From positions 2,038,006-2,081,236 of the forward strand of contig BFEA01000184.1 in assembly GCA_003427395.1 (NCBI GenBank): DNA of 43,231 bases. The letters are read 5' to 3'. Positions 1-10,064 of this stretch are shown here, one piece after another. The stretch's first letter is position 1. Each line of letters begins with the position of its first letter. This DNA is from Chara braunii (lineage: Eukaryota; Streptophyta; Charophyceae; Charales; Characeae). Below the pieces are notes generated by a model. It worked only from the letters and a program-made list of their open reading frames with translations, did not search any database and was not told where the DNA came from. Position numbers and translations under genes: made by a program.

Positions 1-54
<54 letters not shown>
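1..54. repeat. (GA)n microsatellite at window edge
   Basis: Pure GA dinucleotide repeat that runs off the left end of the window. It directly abuts the end of the element A LTR at position 55, so it is the flanking DNA into which, or beside which, element A lies. Confidence 0.97.
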
Positions 55-59
<5 letters not shown>

Positions 60-902
60 TCAGACTCGTTTTCTTCTTTGCTTCGCATACATGCAGACAG
101 ATGGCGATTCACACTGGCGCCCAGCGCCCACTCAAAACTCAGAGATATGGAAGTCGAGAACACAGTTTCGATGCAAACTTGCTTCAACAGGCTATGGCGC
201 ATCTGCGCCTGTACATCCCGACTCTCGATACTGTGTCCAACACCACTGTTCGCCCATACTCAACTCTGGATCACCCTGAATACCCCACACACATTCACTG
301 TATCACACACTCACACACTAACGCCTCTCTCCTACCTGCAGCGGCTATGGCCGCGCAACTCCTAACTATGGCTACGCTATCTTCTTCCAGCCCACTTCGA
401 CTCCGGGCGCTCTGCAGACCACCTCGCACAAGATGCTGGGGCAGCGCTTCCGCATGGCTCATGCAGCGAATGAATCAATTGCTGGACGCTGACTCTTGAT
501 TTATACTTCTGTTGGCCGCTGGGCTGCCCCTTTCCACCAGGTCCTTGGTGCACACAGTCCGACACGGTACTTGCTTGACTGGACTGAGTATGACTGGGAC
601 CGGTACCGCTGACTGCATGGGGTTGCACTGCCGACTCGACGCAGTTGGACTTACGACTCACCTACAGACCTCTAGCCTAGCAGTTTCGACCTCTACACAG
701 CTATAACCCTTACTCGACATATCTACAGATCGAACCCCTACATCTGCACAGACCTACGACAGACAACAACCAACTACCAAAACACAGGTCGCGGGTTCAA
801 ACACTCAGGGGTCAACTCGATACTGTACATGGGTAAGGTAAGTTCTGGGGATCGAACTCTAGGGCCCGCATCTGTGACTGCAAAAAGGTGAAAACCGTTT
901 CA
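55..902 (-). repeat. 3' LTR of element A (848 bp)
   Basis: Read on the minus strand the LTR starts TGAAACGG next to a purine-rich tract and ends CTGATTGCA at the (GA)n flank, giving TG...CA ends. The last 48 bases recur at 7764-7811 immediately before a primer-binding site, which fixes the inner and outer ends. A diverged copy of the part downstream of the TATA box lies at 31193-31599 on the plus strand. ORFs read inside this LTR have no family resemblance. Confidence 0.88.
499..505 (-). promoter_or_regulatory. LTR TATA box, element A
   Basis: TATAAAT on the minus strand in the middle of the 848-bp LTR. The element D LTR has TATAAGG in a matching context (33867-33873) with similar bases after it (ATTGATTCATTCGC versus ATTGCTCATTCGC). 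Transcription would be expected to start roughly 25-35 bp downstream, near 470; that position is inferred. Confidence 0.6.
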
Positions 903-915
903 CTCCCGCCGGCCT
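903..915 (-). other. polypurine tract, element A
   Basis: Minus-strand AGGCCGGCGGGAG lies directly before the TG of the 3' LTR. Elements C and D have a matching purine-rich stretch at the same place (25480-25492 and 33428-33440), which supports its role as the plus-strand DNA primer. Confidence 0.7.
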
Positions 916-940
916 AAATTCGAGGTCCTCTGAGAATACT

Positions 941-2755
941 TCAGTCTAAGGCAGGACCTTTACCCTTCTTATCTCTCTCGTAGGCTCGGCCTATATCGGG
1001 AGCTGTCTCTAGAAGTTCTGTTCGCGTGAACCAGCGGTCGTCTTCTGGCTCTTGAAAGGAGAATCTAACTTTGTACTGTTTCTGTGGACGACCTCTACCT
1101 CCTGTTCTGAAGACATCCTCACCTACTATGCCGTCAATGTCGTATCTTCCATCCATATCCGGGGGAATCATGGATCTCCGTGATGGACACTGTTGACTGG
1201 TGATACAAGGCAACAGCTTCGACGCATGGAACACTGGGTAGGTGTGGAGGTGTGCTGGAATCTCAATGCTGTAGGATGGACCATCCTCTCCGCCCTTGAC
1301 TTCTAAGACTGGCCATGGTCCTCGATATGCAGGCAGTAATTTCTGCGAGATGTTCTCCTCAGGAGCGAACTCTTTTGACTTGACCCAGACTAAGTCGCCT
1401 ACTTGAAACTGTGAGGGGCGACGTTGCTTAATAGCTTGCTTTATCATTTTGTGCTGGGCTTTCCTGAGGTTATCTACAACGGTAGCTATCTCTTTCTCGT
1501 GCTGTATCGCAAACTCTCGTGTATCGGGCGGTAGCCTCTGAATCTGATCCCGGTTAAGTCCCTCAAATGGTCTGCGCGGTCTAAAGGACTTGTGCAGTTC
1601 GTTGGGAGTGCGACATGTGGCTAAGTGCATGCTGTTATTGTATGCACTGGCTACCTTTGGAAGCATCTCATCCCAGTTGATCTGGTCAGGCCTAATGTAC
1701 ATTCTAAGAACTTGTTGCAGGATCTTGTTCATCTGTTCAGTCTGACCGTTAGTCTCAACATGACGGCCAGATGACATCAATAGCTTTAAACCGTAAACTT
1801 TCATCAGTTCCTGCCAGTTCTGATGGGTGAACCTGGTGTCTCTGTCACTAACTATTGACAGCGGTATACCATGTTCACTGACCCAATGGTCAAAGAACTT
1901 CCGAGCTACTAAGTCTGTCCGTGCCTCTGCAGGCAATGGAATAACAACTGCATACTTGCTAAACCTATCCACTATGACCATGACTTGACTCTTGCCATGC
2001 CTACTCTTGACCCTAGCATCCATAAAGTCAATGGACACAGAGTCTTCGGGTCTGTCAGGAATAGGCAAGGCTTTGAGAAGACAGAGAGGGGCTCGCGTAG
2101 TAGTCTTGTTTCTTTGACAGACTTTACAACTGCGTACATACTCTATGCAGTCGGCCTTCATATCGGGCCATGTATACACGTGCATGAGGTTGGCTAGTGT
2201 CTTTTGCCAACCAAAGTGTCCCTCTATGTCGTGGCATTCCCCTAAGATCAAACTACGGATCTCCTCACTGTTAGGAACACACAAACAGTCAACTACATTA
2301 GTCTTCTCGAGTAGTAACCCATCAGTAGTGCGGTAATTTGGTTCAGACTCTGGGGCCTCCTTAACTCTCTTGAGGAGGTCACTATAGATAGGATCCTGCA
2401 CATACGCTTCTCTACCTTTTTGCTGCAGGTCTCTCCCTATATCCAGATAGTGAACTATCGCTCCAAAGTAATCAGCCCTCCTACTTAGAGCGTCCGCAAC
2501 TACATTGTACTTCCCTTTTACTGGCTTAAGTTCAAAGTCATACTGATCCATATCTGCGGCCCACCTAGTAAGCTTAGGTGTCATCTTGGCCTGTGTCTTC
2601 AACCACCTTAGAGTCTCGTGGTCTGAATAGACTTTGAAGTGCCCCCCAAGTACGTAATGATTCCAGTGCTCTAGTGCTTGCCTGAGAGCGTAGAGTTCCC
2701 TCTCATAGGTGGATGTCGCTACCTTCTCTAAAGGCATCCTGGCAGACACTCTCAT
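941..2755 (-). pseudogene. pol C-terminus of element A: RNase H, integrase, chromodomain-like tail
   Basis: A 604-residue open frame. Residues 1-95 are the RNase H C-terminal half, with TYERELYAL (E18), VYSDH (D45) and ADALSRR (D88). The integrase zinc finger is H175/H180/C210/C213. The catalytic core has D243 (SIDFM), D304 (SDRD) and E340 (GQTE), with exactly 35 residues between D304 and E340 (DD35E). About residues 535-590 form a chromodomain-like block shared with elements C and D (KVRF...DRWFTR.EL). The enzyme would process and integrate the cDNA. The frame starts artificially, because a 49-bp tandem duplication at 2701-2798 shifts it away from the upstream RT. The integrase part is the best preserved in the window. 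Confidence 0.88.
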
Positions 2756-2798
2756 AGGTGGATGTCGCTACCTTCTCTAAAGGCATCCTGGCAGACAT
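2701..2798. repeat. 49-bp perfect tandem duplication
   Basis: Bases 2701-2749 are repeated exactly at 2750-2798 (unit begins TCTCATAGGTGGATGTCGC). The unit is not a multiple of three and breaks the pol frame inside RNase H. It is either replication slippage or a local assembly error. Confidence 0.93.
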
Positions 2799-3065
2799 GA
2801 ACTCTACGGGCCTATACCCATTGCCATCATCTTGCTGTAAAACAACACCTATGCCATACTGACTCGCGTCAGTGGTAACAACGAAAGGCAGGGAGTATCG
2901 GCTACCTTAAGGACTGGATACTCGATCAAAGCCCGCTTCAACTTCTTCAGGGCCGATGTACAGTCTTTGTCCCACTTCCAGATTGCTTCTTTCTTTAGCA
3001 GCCTCGAAGGGTGCAGCGATGGTGGAGAAACTCATGACGAACTTTCTGTAATAATTGGTTAGGCC
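2799..3065 (-). pseudogene. RT thumb and RNase H N-terminus of element A, frameshifted
   Basis: Between the two longer frames the minus strand still encodes recognisable pol residues in changing frames: a GLTNYYRKFV block after the RT, a lysine-rich RT connection segment, then TTDASQYGIG, which carries the first RNase H catalytic Asp. A TGA ends the upstream RT frame at about 3063 and at least one further frameshift lies near 2900-3010. The segment bridges RT (3066-3722) and RNase H/IN (941-2755). Confidence 0.75.
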
Positions 3066-3722
3066 TCAGAACGACCGCAACTCTGTCAATGTGCGGGGCG
3101 TTGGCCAATCTCTAATCGCTGCTATCTTGCTGTCTTCAGGTTTTATGTCGTCTCCATCTAAGACATGGCCCAAATACAAAACCTGTGTCTTGGCCCATTC
3201 ACACTTCTTTGCGTTGATCTTGAAGTTAGCTTCTCTTAGCTTCTCCAAGACCTGCCTCAGATGGCCCTCATGCTCCTGGAGGGTCTTGCTAAAGACTAAA
3301 ATGTCATCTAAATACGCTACAACGAATCTATTTAACCACGGCCTAAACAAATCATTCATACAGCGTTGGAATGTCGTTGGCGCGTTGGTTAGTCCAAAGG
3401 GCATGACTATAAACTCGTAGTGTCCGTATCTCGTCCGGAACGTCGTCGTATACTGGTCATCAATGTGGACTTCTATCTGATGATAACCAAACTTTAAATC
3501 TATCTTCGAAAAATACTTGCAGCCCTGCACCCGATCTAATAGATCATCTATACGGGGCAGCGGTTCTGCATTCCTTATTGTGACGACGTTGAGACCTCTA
3601 TAGTTTATGCACATCCTGAGCTCTCCCTCCTTTTTGGGGATAAAAAGAACAGGTGCTCCAAATGGAGATGAGCTGGGCCTAATCCAACCCTTCTCGAAGA
3701 GCTTATCCAACTGCTTACGCAA
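3066..3722 (-). pseudogene. reverse transcriptase of element A
   Basis: A 218-residue frame covering most Ty3/gypsy RT blocks: GWIRPSSSP at about 12-20, [41 protein letters not shown] (D75), MPFGLTNAPTTFQ and YLDD at 137-140 (catalytic D139 and D140). It ends at a premature TGA within the conserved SFLGLTNYYR block. The enzyme copies element RNA into cDNA in the cytoplasm or capsid. All three catalytic Asp are present, so the loss of function is due to the broken frame. Confidence 0.9.
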
Positions 3723-3934
3723 CTCCTCTAACTCCCTTGGGACATTCTATAGATGGCTCCCTTCGGAGTCCTGCTGCCAAGCTCTATCTCTACGCGATGC
3801 TGGATCGGCCGCAGCACTACTCCTGTCGGCGACTTAACTAGGTCTGTACACTCCTCCAGCAGCTTGGCAATAGCAGGGTTTATTGGTTTCTCTTCTTTAG
3901 GCCCAGTGACAAGCCTAACATAGGCTACAAAAAC
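3723..3934 (-). pseudogene. protease-RT linker of element A
   Basis: About 210 bp between the protease and RT frames. The minus strand carries the short proline-rich segment and IYRMS-type block that normally precedes the RT fingers, but in broken frames. No separate gene is visible. Confidence 0.5.
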
Positions 3935-4489
3935 CTACTCTTCTAATTGCTCCTTTACCAGACGCGCGAACGCAGGAGCACTGAGACAGCAATGTGCCAG
4001 AGAGTTGTCTACTCCTGACGCATGAAACAGGCGAGCAGTCTTAACTTCACCTGTTGGACTAGGGAGCCTACACTCATGCTCTCTCAAATGGAGTGTGGCC
4101 CCTGCTGCCTCTCCCCAGTTCATTCCTAGGACCATGTCGAAAGGAAGGTTGTCCTCTACGAGGAGAGTCAGGGAATGGAGAACTTTCTCCACCTTCCCAT
4201 CCTTCTCGAAGAAAAAGTACGCCTGGACTCCCTCAACGTAATCCTCGACTCGCATAGTGCAATTGTCTGCGAGGATACTAACTATAGGGTCTTTTAGCTT
4301 TTGGACTTTCAAATTCAGCTTTAACTTCTGCAGCGCTTTCCTACTAATATAGTTGTGAGTGGCCCCACTGTCTATAAGGGCCCCTACTCGTCCTCTAAAA
4401 ATCTCAACATCTATTAACACTAGTTGTCCTTTCGCATCTTTCTTCATCTTGGCCCAGGCAGGCATCCTCTCCTTCAATTCTTTTGCCAC
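3935..4489 (-). pseudogene. retroviral-type aspartic protease of element A
   Basis: A 184-residue frame with the active-site triad as DSG at residues 40-42 (ALIDSGATHNYIS) and the second conserved block LPFDMVLGMNW near residue 115. This is the pepsin-like protease that dimerises and cuts the Gag-Pol polyprotein. DSG instead of DTG is a common, active variant. It lies between the gag zinc knuckle and RT, as expected for gypsy elements. Confidence 0.85.
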
Positions 4490-4710
4490 GTCTGTGAGGG
4501 AAGTACCCAGAGAGACTCTAACACAAACAGTCTTTGGACAACTGTCTAGGTACTGGCTAGCAACCTCTGTCGTAGGCTCATGTGGTTTGGGAGTTCCTCT
4601 GTGGTGTGCGCACTCTTCTCCACATGGCCTAGGGGTAAGGGCAGTTGTGACCCCTACCGGTGGTTGCCTTTTGCTGCTTGTGCAGCATAACGGGCTTCTC
4701 TATACTTTGG

Positions 4711-4752
4711 ACAGTATTTGATTATGTCGTCAGGGTCACCGCAATAAATGCA
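4711..4752 (-). other. gag zinc knuckle of element A, His replaced by Asp
   Basis: The minus strand reads CIYCGDPDDIIKYC, a CX2CX4HX4C knuckle whose His position holds Asp (GAC, one base from CAC). Zinc binding would be weakened. The same knuckle is intact in element B and has lost its last Cys in element C. Confidence 0.75.
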
Positions 4753-4776
4753 CTGATCTTGATCTACACGTCGCTG

Positions 4777-5712
4777 TCAAACTGACTGTTCCACGCCCAA
4801 ATCTTCCCATGGTCTGCCTTGCGGCAAGCCCGGGTGCCATCCACTCCTTCTTGGGGCTGACCGATAAGAACACGGACGATTTGGCAAGGGACCTTGACCT
4901 CTACCTCCCTCTTGGGGGTTTCCTTTGCCGCCAACCCCCTGAGCGCCCTGTCCTTGGCCACCCGAGGCCCGACCCCCTTGGCCTTGGCCTCCTCTTCCTT
5001 GCGGCCTCCCTCCAGCCGCGACAGCAGCGTAGGTCCTCCCCTGACCCCCACTACTGTCCTCTTCCTCTAGGCCCCACTCAATCTGGCTATATGGGACCTC
5101 ATCCATACCACCTTCATCTAAAGTGAGGATCAAATGATCCTTGGCCCTAACTTGACCAGAGATGGTACGACCTTTCCACTTTTTACCCTTGTCCAAGTCT
5201 TTATGCCAGAAAGTGGAAATTGGTATGGACTGTGCTTCGAACACCACCACCTCTCTACTCAACGTACCGTAAGTCATGGTGGGTTGTCTACTCTTCTCGA
5301 AGAAGTGCTCGCGCAGGGGCTCGGGCATGACACGATAAAATAAGTTGACCAACTGGGTCTCAGTGACCCCGTGGTCTGGGACGGCTACTAGCTCGTCCAT
5401 AATGCCCTTGAGTGCCCTTGCACTCCTCCATTGGCGCGAGTGAATGGTTTGCAGCTTGTCTGAGCCCCTTATGCCTCGACTAACATCTGCAAATCGTTCC
5501 TTAAGCAGTCTAAGGAATTCAGGAAGCGGAGTAATCTTAGAATAAGCGACCATCTTGTTTTCGCACTGTGCAGCGCGAGCGAGCAGTCTGGCGAAGCTGG
5601 CTGCTTCGTCTTTGAGGGCTTGAAAGGCAATGAGGACTTGTTCCTCAGCTACAATCTTCTGCAAATAGACATCTATTCTCGCTTGCATTTCTGCACCTAC
5701 GTGTAGCATCAT
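4777..5712 (-). pseudogene. Gag (capsid and nucleocapsid) of element A
   Basis: A 311-residue frame. Residues 1-170 resemble the retrotransposon Gag capsid fold (LLKERFADVSRG, then LVNLFYRVMPEPLREHF). Residues about 220-300 are a Gly/Gln/Arg-rich tract typical of RNA-binding nucleocapsid tails. The zinc knuckle follows at 4711-4752 in another frame, so a frameshift separates the two. Gag packages element RNA into particles. Confidence 0.75.
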
Positions 5713-5856
5713 CTCACGTGCAAAGTCCCTAAAACCCAGACAAATGGAGTGTAGTGTTATGTCCTGGGCCCTAGCAAACTGATGTTGCTCATCCCAGGCT
5801 CTAGCCAGGAGTTCGATGTTTCGTGTAATGATATCAAATTTTCCTTGTATATCTAC

Positions 5857-6444
5857 CTATGCCTGAATCTGCTCTCTCTGCTCCTTTATTACTTCCAACT
5901 CCTTCGCCATTCTACTCACCTCGTTCATCCTTCTTTTCTTCTCCCTGGTAAGACGCAACTTCCATTGCAAGTTCTTCTCTTCCTCTATTGTCTGGCATCT
6001 CAAGGGATCCTCTTCTGCCTCCAGCTCCTTCACAACCGCTTCCTGCTCCTCCCGGGGAACATACAACATTACATCCTCTTCTTCCCCCAAGGACAAGTTT
6101 GCCACCCTCTCAAAAACTTTCTTCTCTATCCATGACTCCTTCTTCGTGCCACTAGATTCCCCTTTTTCCCTGGTGCTTCTCCTGATCAGTGACTCCTCCT
6201 CCTTTTCCTCTTCTATCTCCTCCTCATCTACTGCTTTCATCTTCTCTTCGTCCTCCTTCTTCAATCTCTCCATTTCCTCCTCCAACTTCTTCCTCTTCGC
6301 CGCCTGCTCCTCCAGTAAGGCCAACTTTTTGGCCTGCCTAATCAACTCCTTAGCCTCCTTCTCTTTTCTCTTTAAGTACGATGGCGGCTTGCTCTTCCTG
6401 AGCCTTGGTATAAGGGGTGGTACTCTTGCCACTACATAGGTCAA
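5857..6444 (-). pseudogene. coiled-coil N-terminal part of element A gag
   Basis: A 195-residue frame, mostly Lys/Glu with heptad-like leucines (about residues 20-90), predicting a long coiled coil. It stands between the leader and the capsid-like region, and equally charged segments precede capsid in elements B (11233-11511) and C (19080-19660), so it is probably the Gag N-terminus. Function is inferred from position only. The gap 5713-5856 continues gag in other frames. Confidence 0.6.
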
Positions 6445-7043
6445 CCATGGTGAAAGATGTACAACCGAGAATCAGTTCCACTCCTCACCACTTAGACTCT
6501 CAACCCTGACTGACTTAACTTAGGACTGACTCAACTAAGGACCACAAAATCTTGGTAAGATCCTATCAACTATGGTCTCTAGCCTAGACCTAAAACTACG
6601 GCTGTCACTACAGGACTTACTGCTGATCAGGAGGCATTTAAGGAGATCCCCCGTAACTCCTCATGAATTATTTAATGTCGCAGACAAGACGGCGCAATCA
6701 GCAAGTCCTCTCAAGACTTAGACAGCTTGTTGTGCAGCCCAGAGCTCGGATTTTTGGCCTACCATGCCACACTGAGCAGGCCGCCGGTCTGTACCGGTCC
6801 TTGGGAGGGTTTGTCCTCCGGGTCAGTCAGTCGTTAGACACAGCCTTTATCCCTACTCAGCCCGTGTGGGTTTGGTCAACAAAGCTCTACGACCTCATAC
6901 ACAGAGTTCCTATCACCTGGACATAAGAGACTCAATCTAGAAAGAAGAGACAAACAGACTCAACAAGTACCGTGGGGTGAGTGCACATCCATAGGGCATG
7001 AGGGTAGGCTGAAGGTTTGGCGATAATATACCAGCTCCGGCTT
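6445..7043 (-). other. element A leader, no gene
   Basis: Untranslated leader between the primer-binding site and gag. ORFs here show no family resemblance or biased composition. Confidence 0.5.
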
Positions 7044-7232
7044 GGTCAAATTCGTGGTCAGCAGCTCCGGTCAACGCTGGTCATCGCCGGTCAACTTCCC
7101 GGTCAACATCGTGGTCAACGCCGGTCAACCCCTCAGTCAACACCTCGGTCAACCCCGGTCATTGCCTTGGTCAACCATGGTCAACTTCCTCGGTCAATGG
7201 TCTGGTCAGCCCCGGTCAACTCCTTGGTCAAC
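7044..7232 (-). repeat. minisatellite of W-box-like TTGACC motifs
   Basis: On the plus strand GGTCAAC or close variants recur about every 10-16 bp. The minus strand, which is the element's sense strand, therefore carries 13 TTGAC(C/T) hexamers in 190 bp. TTGAC(C/T) is the W-box core bound by WRKY factors. The array lies in the leader downstream of the LTR promoter. A regulatory role is inferred; simple minisatellite expansion explains the repetition equally well. Confidence 0.7.
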
Positions 7233-7511
7233 GTTGATATCGGCTATGATTGCCGACCCCTTTCTTCCTCACCAACCTTCGTTATTCTCTTTCTCCCTCC
7301 TTCCTTCTTTCTCAGTTTCTTCTTCCTTCACCCCGGTTGTGTCTTCTTTTTCCCTTCTTCGTCTCTCCCTTCTCCTTCCTCGGCTATGGCTTCTCTCTCC
7401 TTCGTCTCTCCCTCCTTCGTCTTCTTTCTTCTTGGTAACTCCGTGTTCGAGCTTCGGCGGTTATGGCCGCCACCTCCTGTCTTGGACCGCACAACCAATC
7501 TTGTATCACTC

Positions 7512-7516
<5 letters not shown>

Positions 7517-7595
<79 letters not shown>
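7517..7595. repeat. (CT)n microsatellite
   Basis: About 39 uninterrupted TC units inside the element A leader, roughly 155 bp from the primer-binding site. All long RE/LS repeat ORFs over it are artefacts of the dinucleotide. Confidence 0.97.
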
Positions 7596-7599
<4 letters not shown>

Positions 7600-7749
7600 A
7601 GTGCCTTCCTTGCAGGTACGCGGCACCTCCTTCCACAGCGCAGCTATGGCGGACTCCTCTTCTCCGATGGTGCACCTCAGCTATGGCGCCTAATTGGCGC
7701 GCGTCTCTTCCTGCTGGCAACGGCGATGGCGCGTGGGATAACGGGAACC

Positions 7750-7761
7750 AGCTCTGATACC
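7750..7761 (-). other. primer-binding site, element A
   Basis: Minus-strand GGTATCAGAGCT lies two bases after the LTR end. It matches the 3' end complement of plant Met-type tRNA used by many plant LTR retrotransposons (TGGTATCAGAGC). It fixes the LTR/leader boundary. Confidence 0.8.
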
Positions 7762-7763
7762 GA

Positions 7764-7811
7764 TGCAATCAGACTCGCTTTCTTCTTTGCTTCACATACG
7801 TGCAAACAGAT
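7764..7811 (-). repeat. last 48 bp of the element A 5' LTR
   Basis: Matches bases 55-102 of the complete 3' LTR with a few substitutions and ends TTGCA just before the primer-binding site. At 7812 it switches abruptly to element B RNase H coding sequence, so about 800 bp of LTR has been lost. Confidence 0.85.
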
Positions 7812-8988
7812 CTGCAACCTTGTTGTACTCCCCCTTCAGATACTCAAGCTTGAAGTCATATTGATCTATGACCTCAATCCATCACTTGAGTGCATCAGAA
7901 AGAGCCGGTTGAGTCTTGATCCATTTGAGGGTCTGATGATCAGTCCTTAAGTAGAAGAATCTTCCCAATAGGAAGTGTCTCCAATGGACAAGTGCTTTGT
8001 ATAGAGCGTAGAGTTCCCTTTCATAGGTGGACTTTGCCAACTTCTTTGATGGCATCTTCTTGGTCATGTACTCAATCGGTTTCAACTTTTTCCCATCCTG
8101 TTGAGCCAGCACTGCGCCAATGCCATATTGGTTTGCGTCAGTGGTCACTATGAATGGCTTCTGAGGATCGGGAACCATGAGAACCTCATGATTCATGAGT
8201 GCATGCTTCAATCTCTTGAAAGCACCCTCGCACTCATCACTCCAGTCCCACGGTGTGTCAAGTCGAGTTAGATCAGTCAAAGGAGAGGCGATTGTAGAAT
8301 AGTTCTTTACGAAGTTCCTATAGTAGCCGCACATTCCTAAGAATGATCTGACCTCAGTGACCGTCTGAGGTCGTGGCCAATCTCGAATACTAGCCACCTT
8401 CGCATCTTCCGGCCTAATTCCCTCCGCGGATACTTCTTGACCCAAGTATAGTATCTTAGTGCGACCAAATTCACACTTCTCTAAGTTGACCTTATACTTG
8501 TGCTGTCGCAGGAGTGAGAGAACCGTCTCAACATGTTGTGCGTGCTCCTCGGCAGACTTACTAAAGATCAGAATGTCGTCAAGGTATACCACGACAAACT
8601 TGTCTAAATGGTCATGGAAGATCCGATTCATAGCGTGCTGGAACGTACCCGGCGCATTACAAAGACTGAAAGGCATCACTACAAACTCATACAGACCATA
8701 TCTAAACTGAAAAGTTGTCTTGTGTTGGTCCTCAGGTCTTATTGCGATCTGGTGATATCCGGATTTCAAGTCTATCTTACTATAGTACTTGCATCCCTGT
8801 ACCCTATCTGAGTTTTTCACAGTGATGGCATTGAGGCCTTTATAATCAATACACATCCTTAAAGTACCCCCCTTCTTCGGTACGAATAGTATGGGTGATC
8901 CGTAAGGAAAAGTACTAGGCTGAATCCAACCCTTCTCTGTCAGCTCCTTAAGCTGTTGCCAAAGTTCATCTAACTCGGCGGGGGCCAT
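7812..8988 (-). pseudogene. reverse transcriptase-RNase H of element B
   Basis: A 368-residue frame (7882-8988) with RT blocks [23 protein letters not shown] (about residue 73), MPFSLCNAP and YLDD at 135-138, then RNase H with VTTDANQYGIG and STYERELYAL. The segment normally between the VKN block and the D(R/Q)xQG block (EPLP.IDDLL in A and C) is missing: an in-frame loss of about a dozen residues in the fingers/palm. The conserved Gly of MPFGL is Ser. After the frame's 5' limit, coding similarity continues to 7812 (DQYDFKLEYLKGEYNKVAD) past a stop. Confidence 0.87.
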
Positions 8989-9030
8989 CCTATAGATCCT
9001 TCCCTTTGGGGTCTTACTCCCTGGAATGAT

Positions 9031-9264
9031 TTATATAGCGTGGACGACTTCCCTTTCAACAACTCCTGTGTGCTCCCCGAACAGATCAGGGAACTTAGCA
9101 ACAACGCGTTCTATCTCTGGGGGTGTTTTTACGGCCTCCCCCTTCTCAGAGACATAAACAAGGTACATACCCTCCTCTTCGTTTTGCTTGTAGTAGTTGT
9201 AGAATGCTGATGCGCACAAGCAGCCATAGGTATCTATAATACTACTGGCCTTGAACTTAGTCAA
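9031..9264 (-). pseudogene. protease-RT linker of element B
   Basis: A 77-residue frame ending in the FPDLFGEHTGVV block that precedes RT in gypsy polyproteins (compare the EPTGITER block of element C). It lies between protease and RT. No catalytic residues are expected. Short breaks at 8989-9030 and 9265-9273 separate it from its neighbours. Confidence 0.65.
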
Positions 9265-9273
9265 TCTGACAGT

Positions 9274-9873
9274 TCAGCCATCGGGCAACTTATGCTTGAG
9301 CACCTTATCCCAGTCGAACTGGGGCTTAGCAACTTCGAGGTAGTACATGCCTAACAACATTTCGAATGGCAAGTCGTCGCTAACCAAGAACGAGATATTA
9401 TGGTTAAGCTCACCTCCTCCATAGGAGAAGGTACAGACTACGTCCTTGATGTAGTCTGTTACAATCATGCACTCCTTGTTGGCCAAAGTAGATGCTACAG
9501 GTCTACTTAGGTGCCGTACCCGGTCCTGTAGGTGCAGCCTTTCCAAACAATCGCGACTTCTGTAATTCCGCGTGGAGCCTATGTCTATGAAGGCACCACA
9601 TTTGCGGCCTCCTACATCGACTTCCACCATGAAATGCTCCCCTCTAGGACCTTTCCTCAGCGCCACCCAAGACTCGCGAGGGTCCTTGTTTGACCACTCA
9701 CTCTCCAAGTCCTCTAAGGCTTCAGACACATCTAACGTACAGAGCATAGTTTTGTCTAGTTGTGTCTGCGGGGTGACTAAGGGGTCATTAGCCTTAGCCT
9801 TGTCATGAAGTAGGGAGGGTATCAATCCTACTTCATCTTGAGTAGAAGCAGCTAATACTTCCACTGGCGTCAC
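9274..9873 (-). pseudogene. aspartic protease of element B, active-site change
   Basis: A 199-residue frame with the protease motif near residues 95-105 (GAFIDIGSTRNY) and LPFEMLLGMYYLE downstream. The catalytic Asp97 is present, but the next residue, nearly always Thr or Ser, is Ile98. This should impair the fireman's-grip hydrogen bonding and activity. The surrounding sequence is otherwise close to the protease of elements A and C. Confidence 0.8.
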
Positions 9874-9950
9874 GTGTTTCCCGAGCTAGAAGCCTGGGAA
9901 TAAGTTGCCCCCATCTTCGGAGCAACCTTCTGCGTAACCTTAGCGTTCTG

Positions 9951-9992
9951 GCACTTGTACTGCGAGTGTCCGTATTCCCCGCAGTTGATACA
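9951..9992 (-). other. intact gag zinc knuckle of element B
   Basis: The minus strand encodes CINCGEYGHSQYKC, a complete CX2CX4HX4C knuckle for RNA packaging. It is the only intact knuckle among the three gypsy gags in the window. Confidence 0.85.
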
Positions 9993-10064
9993 AGTGCCAC
10001 GCGTTCGGCGGTCACGCCACACGTCTTGATCAAGACCTGCCTTAACCCACTCAGCCTGTTTGGT

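Larger units (their letters stand above)
55..7811 (-). mobile_element. Ty3/gypsy chromovirus element A, 5' LTR truncated
   Basis: On the minus strand the order is LTR tail (7811-7764), primer-binding site (7761-7750), leader, gag, protease, reverse transcriptase, RNase H, integrase with chromodomain-like tail, polypurine tract and 3' LTR (902-55). The order RT-RH-IN places it in Ty3/gypsy, and the C-terminal chromodomain-like block suggests a chromovirus. The 5' LTR keeps only its last 48 bp, joined to element B pol at 7812, so no target duplication can be read. The genes are interrupted by frameshifts and stops, so this copy should be non-autonomous. Confidence 0.9.

Noticed and set aside
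1-54. Possible CRISPR or other ordered array from the regular repeats in the window.
   Set aside because: All regular repeats are microsatellites or minisatellites without unique spacers, and the genome is eukaryotic.
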